Source of the DNA: an uncultured Lachnospiraceae bacterium | GTDB lineage: Bacteria; Bacillota; Clostridia; Lachnospirales; Lachnospiraceae | NCBI GenBank assembly: GCA_947175845.1 | Contig: CAMWOK010000234.1 | Coordinates: 1 to 5,055 of the forward strand | DNA: 5,055 nucleotides | Direction of reading: 5' to 3' | Shown here: in pieces, positions 1 to 5,055 of the stretch | Layout: the number at the start of each line of letters is the position of its first letter | Position numbering within the stretch: position 1 is the first letter of the stretch | Position numbers and translations under genes: made by a program | The notes under the pieces: model-generated | The model's database searches: none | What the model was told of the DNA's origin: nothing | Seen by the model: only the letters and a program-made list of their open reading frames with translations

Positions 1-2
1 TG

Positions 3-113
3 CAGCTGAACAATCAGGCAAGTCAAGGTGCCAGTTACTTAATATTCGTTGTACTGGTAACAATTGATAGTTATCGGGCAGATGCACTGTGGCTGAAACA
101 CAACCCGCAGTAA
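3..113 (+). CDS. Possible C-terminal end of an upstream gene (5' end outside window)
   Basis: An open frame enters from the left edge and runs for 36 codons to TAA at 111-113, followed directly by an in-frame TAG. It contains a hydrophobic stretch (YLIFVVLVTI) and ends in ALWLKHNPQ. A Rho-independent terminator begins 36 nt after the stop, which is where one would expect it if this were the end of a real gene. Against this, 36 stop-free codons are not unusual by chance, the codon use is not distinctive, and no family is recognised. It is a tentative call resting mainly on its position before the terminator. The stretch could equally be untranslated RNA or intergenic sequence. Confidence 0.22.
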   Translation, partial: QLNNQASQGASYLIFVVLVTIDSYRADALWLKHNPQ

Positions 114-149
114 TAGTCCGCCGTACCCCTGCGTCGCGATGATGCTGTC

Positions 150-180
150 GGGATTTTCCGATCACGGGAAATCCCTTTTT
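150..180 (+). terminator. Rho-independent terminator
   Basis: GGGATTTTCCG (150-160) pairs with CGGGAAATCCC (165-175) to give an 11-bp stem with one G-U pair (157/168) and a four-base ATCA loop. Five T residues follow at 176-180. The T-run on only one side means it works for + strand transcription. It most simply ends whatever is transcribed from the left edge and separates it from the gene starting at 257. A role as an attenuator in a leader for that gene is possible, but no T-box or other riboswitch motif and no clear alternative antiterminator pairing was seen. Confidence 0.85.
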
Positions 181-182
181 CG

Positions 183-211
183 TGCACATGCACTCCAATT
201 CTGCGGATAAA
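183..211 (+). promoter_or_regulatory. Weak candidate sigma-A-type promoter
   Basis: TGCACA (183-188) matches TTGACA at 4 of 6 positions. GATAAA (206-211) matches TATAAT at 4 of 6, after a 17-nt spacer. The placement is sensible, just after the terminator and about 45 nt ahead of the first start codon, and a promoter is expected somewhere here. Both hexamers are imperfect, so this is only a candidate. Confidence 0.2.
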
Positions 212-237
212 CGCGCCCGACGATTTGGAAATTGAAG

Positions 238-244
238 AAGGAGG
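238..244 (+). promoter_or_regulatory. Ribosome binding site that decides the start of the first gene
   Basis: AAGGAGG is a full Shine-Dalgarno match. The ATG at 245 touches it with no spacer, which is too close for initiation. The next in-frame ATG at 257 lies 12 nt downstream, longer than the usual 5-9 but workable. No GTG or TTG lies between them in frame. The start is therefore placed at 257, and the protein loses four residues compared with the longest reading. Confidence 0.6.
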
Positions 245-256
245 ATGAACCAACAT

Positions 257-850
257 ATGCTGCTGATACAAAATATTTGCCTGCAGTGGGGCAAGGAGGC
301 GCGCGGTGCCAAAGGCGAGAATGTGCGCCGCCGGTTTCCCCAGGCATATCCGATTGAGCCGCAAAGGGTGCAAGAACCTGTGCTTGTCCAGAACTGCAGA
401 TTTTATCAAAGCCATCAGGGCATACGCGCCGCCATCCAAAAGGAGCAGTATCTGCGAGGAAGATGCCAGTACCAGACTTTTGTCTCTGTACAGTCCGTCA
501 ACCTGACAAACCTTCTGATCAGCCCCGGAGACAACGCACTGGAAATCACCTTTTTCTACGACGAACGCCGCAGCGGCGCGCCTGTGCGCAGAGGACACAA
601 CAAGGACTACCAGAATCCGGACTCCCCATTTTATGCAAGGGACGTCTGCAATGAGACTGCCTTTGCGCTGTCCCCCGGACAGTACGGCAGGATTGTGTGG
701 AACGAGCGCCGCCTCGACTCCGATGGCATATGGTATTATCAGCTGCACATTTACAATCTGTACAACCGCGCGGAAGAAACCACAACTGGCGCCCTTTTCA
801 CGAAAAGAGAGCCGGATTATCTGTATTCCCAGCTGGCTGTGCTGTATTAA
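257..850 (+). CDS. Hypothetical protein, unrecognised family (197 aa)
   Basis: I do not recognise a family. The protein has no signal peptide, membrane segment or obvious nucleotide-binding motif, so it is probably cytoplasmic. The most protein-like part is the C-terminal half: a polar, aromatic-rich block with YDERRSGAPVRRGHNKDY (101-118), then ALSPGQYGRIVWNERR (137-152) and GIWYYQLHIYNLYN (157-170). Alternating hydrophobic and polar residues around 73-101 and 144-170 suggest a mostly beta-strand fold. There are four Cys (8, 47, 70, 131) without a metal-binding spacing. The start at 257 is set by the AAGGAGG at 238-244; 245 is the alternative. It is the first gene after the terminator, and its stop is only 5 nt before the next Shine-Dalgarno. 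A long open frame exists on the opposite strand, but it starts at a GTG with no ribosome binding site, so the + strand reading is preferred. That a gene is here is fairly sure; its function is unknown. Confidence 0.72.
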   Translation: MLLIQNICLQWGKEARGAKGENVRRRFPQAYPIEPQRVQEPVLVQNCRFYQSHQGIRAAIQKEQYLRGRCQYQTFVSVQSVNLTNLLISPGDNALEITFFYDERRSGAPVRRGHNKDYQNPDSPFYARDVCNETAFALSPGQYGRIVWNERRLDSDGIWYYQLHIYNLYNRAEETTTGALFTKREPDYLYSQLAVLY

Positions 851-869
851 AACACAAGGAGGATCTGCC

Positions 870-1001
870 ATTATCAAGAAAGACGCAGTTGCGTTGACAC
901 GAAGACGCCTGAAAGAACTGCTCAAACCATACGGGTTTGTGCAAAAGTCCGGCGGATGCAGGAATTTCAAGGCTGTCACCGACCAGATTTCGGCAGACTA
1001 G
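870..1001 (+). pseudogene. Short gene remnant or 43-aa ORF with ATT in the start position
   Basis: A perfect AAGGAGG (856-862) lies 7 nt before the codons ATT ATC AAG AAA, at ideal spacing, but the start position holds ATT, not ATG/GTG/TTG. The frame stays open for 43 codons to TAG at 999-1001. It reads like a real N-terminus: a basic helix (LTRRRLKELLKPYGF, about residues 9-23) then VQKSGGCRNFKAVTDQI. The pattern of a helix, then 'kPyGF.qKsg..rnFk', loosely resembles the start of DUF4304-type proteins, which are considerably longer. Seen: strong ribosome site, coding-like residues, missing standard start, early stop. Inferred: a decayed or truncated gene whose 3' part is gone. An intact small protein using a rare ATT start is the alternative. 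It sits between the unrecognised gene and ybaK in the same direction. Confidence 0.4.
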
Positions 1002-1031
1002 AACAATTATATCTCTTAAGGAGCACCATTC

Positions 1032-1538
1032 ATGGCAAAACAAAAAGACGACAAAACCAAAAACAAGACAAACGCAATGCGCATTCTCGACGCCAGAAAG
1101 ATACCATACACGACCTTCACCTACAGGTGCGACGCGTTTGTAGACGCAGTCCAGATAGCGGACATGCTCGGCCTGCCGCATGAGGAAGTCTACAAAACGC
1201 TGGTCACGCAGGGCAGCAGCAGAAACTATTACGTGTTCGTCATCCCCATCGCGGAGGAGCTAGACATGAAAAAGGCGGCAAAATCCGTCGGGGAAAAGTC
1301 CGTGTCCATGCTCCACGTCAAGGACATCAACGAAGTCACAGGCTACATCCGCGGCGGCTGCACCGCAATTGGCATGAAAAAACAGTACGTCACCCGCATT
1401 GACCAGAGCGCGCAGCAGCTAAGGACCCTCATTGTGAGCGGCGGAAAACTCGGCATACAGCTTAGGCTCACCCCGCAGGATCTGGCGGCCGCCTCCGGCG
1501 CCGAGTTTGCGGACATTGTAGTTCGCAGTACATTATGA
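1032..1538 (+). CDS. ybaK: Cys-tRNA(Pro) deacylase, YbaK/EbsC family
   Basis: This is a 168-aa single-domain protein of the YbaK/EbsC family, free-standing relatives of the prolyl-tRNA synthetase editing domain. These hydrolyse Cys wrongly attached to tRNA(Pro), and sometimes other mischarged tRNAs, in the cytoplasm. Visible hallmarks are NAMRILDARKIPY at the N-terminus (13-25), EEVYKTLV (51-58) with K55 matching the conserved catalytic lysine, the VIPIAEELDMKKAAK strand-helix (70-84), the glycine-rich GYIRGGCTAIGMKK (104-117), and SGGKLGIQLRLTP (136-148). The length is typical of the family. Two residues in the glycine-rich motif differ from the form I know best (GGCSPIGMKK): T for S and A for P. 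A Lys-rich, probably disordered tail (1-12) precedes the domain. The start is supported by AAGGAG at 1018-1023, 8 nt upstream. Its stop is 21 nt before the fumarase alpha start, which suggests co-transcription. Confidence 0.92.
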   Translation: MAKQKDDKTKNKTNAMRILDARKIPYTTFTYRCDAFVDAVQIADMLGLPHEEVYKTLVTQGSSRNYYVFVIPIAEELDMKKAAKSVGEKSVSMLHVKDINEVTGYIRGGCTAIGMKKQYVTRIDQSAQQLRTLIVSGGKLGIQLRLTPQDLAAASGAEFADIVVRSTL

Positions 1539-1559
1539 AGGAAGGAAAGGAACCCCAAG

Positions 1560-2402
1560 ATGAGAACAATCCACGTATCACAAATCACACAGAACATCAA
1601 AGAAATGTGCATTGAGGCCAACCACTGCCTTGCGCCCGACATGGACTGTGCGCTGAAAGAGGCCGCATCCGCCGAGAAAAGCCCGCTCGGCAGACAGATC
1701 TTAAACCAGCTGCAGGACAATCTTCAGATCGCGCAGGAGGACAGGATACCTATCTGCCAGGACACCGGAATGGCGGTCATCTTCTTGGAGATCGGACAGG
1801 ATGTGCACTTTGAGGGCGGAAGCCTCGAGGATGCCGTCAACGAGGGCGTGCGCCAGGGCTATGTGGACGGTTATCTGCGCAAATCCGTCGTGAAAGACCC
1901 GATCATCCGCGAGAACACGAAAGACAACACCCCCGCAGTCATCCACTATGAACTCAAACCAGGCGACAGCGTAACCATCACCGTCGCCCCCAAAGGCTTT
2001 GGCAGCGAGAATATGAGCCGCGTGTTCATGCTCAAGCCCGCCGACGGCATCGAGGGTGTCAAAAACGCTGTCCTCACCGCCGTGAAAGATGCAGGCCCTA
2101 ACGCCTGCCCGCCCATGGTCGTCGGCGTCGGCGTCGGCGGCACGTTTGAAAAGTGTGCGCTCCTGGCAAAAAAAGCCCTGACCAGACAAGTCAACAAGCG
2201 CTCCGACATCCCCTATGTAAAAGAGATGGAAGAGGAGCTGTTAGACAGAATCAACCGCACCGGAATCGGCCCCGGCGGCCTCGGCGGCACCACAACCGCG
2301 CTCGCCGTCAACATTGACACCTACCCGACCCACATTGCAGGACTCCCCGTCGCCGTCAACATATGCTGCCATGTCAACCGTCACGCCGCGCGCACAATCT
2401 GA
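1560..2402 (+). CDS. fumA: Class I fumarate hydratase, alpha subunit
   Basis: This 280-aa protein is the N-terminal-type subunit of a two-subunit, oxygen-sensitive [4Fe-4S] hydratase. With the beta subunit encoded just downstream it interconverts fumarate and L-malate. Cluster-ligand cysteines are visible in PICQDTG (C66), NACPPMVVGVGVGG (C183) and VNICCHVNRH (C270 by alignment with the usual NCH motif). Other family blocks are IRENTKDNTPAVIHYE (116-131), APKGFGSENMS (143-153), TFEKCALLAKKAL (195-207) and IGPGGLGGTTTALAV (236-250). The length is normal for a separate alpha subunit. The start is supported by a purine-rich GGAAAGG about 9 nt upstream. The residue before C270 is also Cys, where the common sequence has Asn. 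The family also includes L(+)-tartrate dehydratase (TtdA), which sequence motifs alone do not exclude; fumarase is preferred on overall resemblance. The symbol follows common clostridial usage and is not the single-chain E. coli FumA. Confidence 0.93.
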   Translation: MRTIHVSQITQNIKEMCIEANHCLAPDMDCALKEAASAEKSPLGRQILNQLQDNLQIAQEDRIPICQDTGMAVIFLEIGQDVHFEGGSLEDAVNEGVRQGYVDGYLRKSVVKDPIIRENTKDNTPAVIHYELKPGDSVTITVAPKGFGSENMSRVFMLKPADGIEGVKNAVLTAVKDAGPNACPPMVVGVGVGGTFEKCALLAKKALTRQVNKRSDIPYVKEMEEELLDRINRTGIGPGGLGGTTTALAVNIDTYPTHIAGLPVAVNICCHVNRHAARTI

Positions 2403-2489
2403 CACGAATCCGACAGCCATATGCAGTGTACAATGCGGCGGCGGCACACACAACAGACAGGAAAACAATACAAAAAGGAGCACCAGAAC

Positions 2490-3095
2490 ATGGAAAGACA
2501 CATTAAAGCCCCCCTCACAGACGAGGATGCAAAAACCCTGAAAGCGGGAGATTATGTCTACATCACAGGCACCATCTACACTGCGCGCGACGCGGCGCAC
2601 CTGCGTATGGACGAAGCGCTCGACCAGAACCAGCCGCTTCCCATCGCGCTCGCGCACAATATTATCTACTACATGGGGCCGTCCCCCGCAAGGGAAGGCA
2701 GACCGATCGGCTCCGCAGGCCCCACGACCGCAAGCCGCATGGACAAGTATGCCCCGCGGCTGCTCGATCTTGGCCTGAAAGGCATGATTGGAAAAGGAAA
2801 GCGCAGCGACGCCGTGCGGGAAGCCATCGTGCGCAACAACGCGGTCTACTTCGCCGCAGTCGGCGGCGCGGGCGCCCTTCTGTCCAAATCCATCACAGCG
2901 TCGGAAGTCGTCGCCTACGACGACCTGGGCACAGAGGCCATCCGCAGACTCACAGTCGAAAATTTTCCCGTCATCGTCGTCGTGGACGCCGACGGAAACA
3001 ATCTCTACGAAACCGCAGTCAAAGCGTACAGAGAAGAAACGGAGGTAAAGAACTATGACCCCAGAAAACCAGACCAGAGAGATGCAGAACATTGA
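2490..3095 (+). CDS. fumB: Class I fumarate hydratase, beta subunit
   Basis: This 201-aa protein is the C-terminal-type subunit that completes the [4Fe-4S] fumarase with the upstream alpha subunit. Family blocks are ITGTIYTARDAAHLRM (25-40), IIYYMGPSPAREGRPIGSAG (58-77), PTTASRMDKYAP (78-89), GMIGKGKRS (98-106), AVYFAAVGGAGALLSKSI (118-135) and YDDLGTEAIRRLTVENFP (143-160). The start at 2490 has AAGGAG at 2475-2480 with a 9-nt spacer. An in-frame ATG at 2421 would add 23 Arg/Gln/His-rich residues unlike the family and has no ribosome site. The 87-nt gap after the alpha gene shows no terminator. The conserved domain ends near KAYREETEV (178-186); the remaining 15 polar residues (NYDPRKPDQRDAEH region) lie mainly within the 41-nt overlap with the next gene. 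TtdB (tartrate dehydratase beta) is the main alternative identity. Confidence 0.93.
   Translation: MERHIKAPLTDEDAKTLKAGDYVYITGTIYTARDAAHLRMDEALDQNQPLPIALAHNIIYYMGPSPAREGRPIGSAGPTTASRMDKYAPRLLDLGLKGMIGKGKRSDAVREAIVRNNAVYFAAVGGAGALLSKSITASEVVAYDDLGTEAIRRLTVENFPVIVVVDADGNNLYETAVKAYREETEVKNYDPRKPDQRDAEH
3041..3046 (+). promoter_or_regulatory. Ribosome binding site inside the fumarase beta gene
   Basis: GGAGGT lies within the last 55 nt of the beta-subunit gene and 8 nt before the ATG at 3055. It gives the downstream gene a strong independent initiation site. Together with the 41-nt overlap it suggests translational coupling to the fumarase. Confidence 0.75.
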
Positions 3096-5055
3096 ACAGG
3101 CACTTGGCCTGCTTGACCTGACAGAAAAAAATCAAAAACTTGCACGGCAGTACATGGATATGTCCGTGCCGGAGGATACAGGCTTGTTGAAGGAAGTTGA
3201 GCATCAGAACTTTGAAAAGATCTCACACGAAACGGAGTGCGACTTCCGGGATTTTCTAAAGCTCTACAGGAAAACAAGGACAGAGCTGGCGGGCCGTTTT
3301 ATCCGGCTTGTGGTGGAGATTGGCGGAGAGAGCGCCCGAAAAGTTGTCACATTCTATACAAGCTCTGACGAGTTTGAGTACCTGGGGAAATTTCTCACCC
3401 CGATCCAGCGGGGCGTCATTCGCGCCAGTGCCGCCGTCCGCAACAACACCAACCTCAACAACCGGTTTATACAGCCCCTGATCAGGATGGGAATCCAGGA
3501 TCCGGAAGTGTTTTCACAGATGCGGGAACTGTGCTACAACGAGGAACGCGCCAACACGCAGATGCTTCTTGCGGCATTGTACCTGCACTGCGTAAAACCC
3601 TGCGAGGAGACAAAGGGCGCGCTCTGTATTCCCGCAGAGCAGGACAGCAGGACTGAGGGAACACCCGGGCGCATCCGGGAGATGACGGCGTACCTCGAGC
3701 ACTGCCTGATAAAAAATATTGACAAACTGTTCGCGGACGGCAGCGAGCCAGAAGCAGCGGAGCTGGAAATCCTGCAAAATTTTGTCCAAAACGCAGCGCT
3801 CACAGAACCTATCCCGGATGAGGTGCGCACAATCCTGTCAGGACGGCGCACATACAGTTATCAGATGGCATTTCAGCCGCTGCTCGCATTCCTCGCCGTC
3901 GAGCACTCCGACCGTTTTGTGTCCATGCTCCGCCTCGCGGACGCGCTGGATTTCATGGCAGTGAACAGCAGCCCCCTAGACACCTGCCTCGAGGCAGGGC
4001 AGGACTGGTTTGACCGGCACATACTGGCACTCGAACAGTATTTAATCATGCCCGGCGACATGTTTATCCGCTGGGCGCTGTCACACAGACAGACAAAAAT
4101 TCTTGAGCACATGGCAGCAAAATCCCCGGATGATGTATGCGCGGTGTTTGAGGATGTCGCGGCAGGGGAAAAGGCATACCTGATTGACTGTGTAAAGGCC
4201 GGCAGTCCCAAACTGTATGAGGAACGCAAAAAAATGTTTGCCGGGCAATTCTGCCAGGCAGTGGTCGGGCAGGTGTCCGGGATTTACAGCGTTTCGAAGG
4301 ACGAGGCAAGGCGCTACCTGCTGGGGCTTGCGGAGATTTCGGACATTCTCTGCTGTGCGCAGGACTGGCGGGACATGCATACCGGCGTGCACTGGACCAC
4401 CATCTGCGAGAATATCCATCAATGTAAGCTGTGCGGGGAGATGCAGGTTTACAAAAGGGCATTGATTCTGGAATGGCTGCGGCTCAACACAACATACATT
4501 TCGAATTATTGGGTGGGCGCCGAACTGGATCCGACTAAGTACGCCTCAAAATATAAAGATATTGATGTGCGCCAGATGAACAGCATACTAAACCTGTTAG
4601 AAGAAGAAAAAATGCCGCCCCGCTACCAGATTGAATTTCTCAGCATCGCTTACGACGGCAGATACTATGCTCCGTATTATGAAGAGAATGCATATCAGAA
4701 CTGCCTTGAGGCGCTCATATCCCGTCACAGAGACTGGCACGACGAATGGAAAGAAGCCTCACAGAGTCATTTTCAGCCCGCGCGCATACTGGCGATCCGG
4801 GTGATGAGCGCTCAGTGGCAGGAGTACAAGTGCGAACTGCTCGCCTGTGCCGCCGAGAGCAGCAATGACGGAAGGGAACTGATTCACGCCGTCTATACCG
4901 CGCACCCGGACTGCGAAAAGGACATGCTTGCGATGCTCAAATCCCCGCGCAGCCTAGAGCGCATGATGGCAGTGGAGGTGCTGGCGGCATGGGGAGTGGA
5001 AAAGTATCAGTCCCCGCTTACAGAAGCGCTGCACACAGAGAAAACAAAAAAACTG
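3055..5055 (+). CDS. Large Cys-rich helical-repeat protein, DUF4132/MolR-like (3' end outside window)
   Basis: An uninterrupted frame runs 667 codons from ATG 3055 to the window edge with no stop. It starts MTPENQTREMQNIEQALGLL, has no signal peptide or membrane segment, and is rich in Leu, Ala and charged residues, typical of an alpha-helical solenoid. The last visible residues (630-667, SPRSLERMMAVEVLAAWGV then LTEALHTEKTKKL) have the look of a HEAT-like repeat pair. About 20 Cys are scattered through it, including C451, C457 and C460 (ICENIHQCKLC), though a metal site is not established. The size, helical N-terminal region and HEAT-like end resemble the N-terminal part of DUF4132-containing (MolR-like) proteins, whose defining domain lies near the C-terminus and would be outside this window. 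That family name is therefore an inference. The start is firmly supported by GGAGGT at 3041-3046. It overlaps the fumarase beta gene by 41 nt in another frame. The frame is certainly coding; the function is unknown. Confidence 0.8.
   Translation, partial: MTPENQTREMQNIEQALGLLDLTEKNQKLARQYMDMSVPEDTGLLKEVEHQNFEKISHETECDFRDFLKLYRKTRTELAGRFIRLVVEIGGESARKVVTFYTSSDEFEYLGKFLTPIQRGVIRASAAVRNNTNLNNRFIQPLIRMGIQDPEVFSQMRELCYNEERANTQMLLAALYLHCVKPCEETKGALCIPAEQDSRTEGTPGRIREMTAYLEHCLIKNIDKLFADGSEPEAAELEILQNFVQNAALTEPIPDEVRTILSGRRTYSYQMAFQPLLAFLAVEHSDRFVSMLRLADALDFMAVNSSPLDTCLEAGQDWFDRHILALEQYLIMPGDMFIRWALSHRQTKILEHMAAKSPDDVCAVFEDVAAGEKAYLIDCVKAGSPKLYEERKKMFAGQFCQAVVGQVSGIYSVSKDEARRYLLGLAEISDILCCAQDWRDMHTGVHWTTICENIHQCKLCGEMQVYKRALILEWLRLNTTYISNYWVGAELDPTKYASKYKDIDVRQMNSILNLLEEEKMPPRYQIEFLSIAYDGRYYAPYYEENAYQNCLEALISRHRDWHDEWKEASQSHFQPARILAIRVMSAQWQEYKCELLACAAESSNDGRELIHAVYTAHPDCEKDMLAMLKSPRSLERMMAVEVLAAWGVEKYQSPLTEALHTEKTKKL

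Noticed and set aside
183..194. Near-palindrome GTGCACATGCAC as an operator
   Set aside because: A 5-bp repeat with a 2-nt centre is too short and occurs only once, so it does not support an operator call.
894..899. Perfect TTGACA resembling a -35 promoter element
   Set aside because: No acceptable -10 hexamer lies 16-18 nt downstream, and the site is inside the 870-1001 coding-like frame.
71..979. 302-codon open frame on the - strand opposite the first gene
   Set aside because: It begins at GTG with no Shine-Dalgarno, runs through the terminator hairpin and spans two + strand frames. The + strand gene opposite it has a strong ribosome site and a more protein-like sequence.
1007..1012. TTATAT as a possible -10 element for ybaK
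   Set aside because: No -35-like sequence lies at the right distance upstream, and the spacing to the gene's ribosome site would leave almost no leader.
1701..2189. 162-codon open frame on the - strand inside the fumarase alpha gene
   Set aside because: It lies wholly antisense to conserved catalytic motifs, and its low-complexity composition (repeated Asp/Ala/Gly/His) is typical of a shadow frame.
2421..2489. Upstream in-frame ATG extending the fumarase beta subunit by 23 residues
   Set aside because: The extension is basic and unlike the family N-terminus, and it has no ribosome site, whereas the ATG at 2490 has AAGGAG at a 9-nt spacing.
2241..3092. 283-codon open frame on the - strand opposite the fumarase genes
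   Set aside because: It is the antisense of clearly identified fumarase alpha and beta coding sequence. The C/G-rich third codon positions suppress stops on the opposite strand.
1..5055. CRISPR arrays, tRNA or rRNA genes, insertion sequences, direct repeats
   Set aside because: No regularly spaced repeats, no tRNA-like cloverleaf, no transposase-like protein and no terminal inverted repeats were seen.

Overview
The window is moderately GC-rich, with strong AAGGAGG-type ribosome binding sites, tightly packed same-strand genes and a two-subunit class I (iron-sulfur) hydratase. This suggests an anaerobic Firmicute, most likely a clostridial gut-type bacterium such as a Lachnospiraceae member. 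That assignment is an inference from gene style and family resemblance, not from a marker gene. Every supported gene is on the + strand.

Layout. Positions 1-180 appear to be the end of an upstream transcription unit: a short open frame stops at a double stop codon (111-116), then a clear Rho-independent terminator lies at 150-180. A new unit then begins. It holds an unrecognised, probably cytoplasmic protein (257-850), a short open stretch with a perfect Shine-Dalgarno but an ATT in the start position (870-1001, probably a gene remnant), a YbaK/EbsC-family Cys-tRNA(Pro) deacylase (1032-1538), the alpha and beta subunits of a class I fumarate hydratase (1560-2402 and 2490-3095), and a large Cys-rich protein whose end lies outside the window (3055-5055, at least 667 residues). 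The last gene overlaps the beta-subunit gene by 41 nt and has its own strong ribosome binding site inside it. Its final residues look like HEAT-type helical repeats, and it resembles the long N-terminal region of DUF4132/MolR-like proteins.

How the genes fit together. The two fumarase subunits form one enzyme that interconverts fumarate and L-malate using a [4Fe-4S] cluster. The deacylase is a translation-quality-control enzyme that clears mischarged tRNA. The short spacers (21 nt between deacylase and alpha subunit, 87 nt between the subunits, a 41 nt overlap afterwards) and the lack of any visible terminator after position 180 suggest one co-transcribed unit, but no shared pathway is obvious. 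The region looks mostly like ordinary chromosomal housekeeping. The points most worth a second look are the ATT-start remnant, the out-of-frame overlap at the end of the beta subunit, the unrecognised first gene and the large partial last gene.
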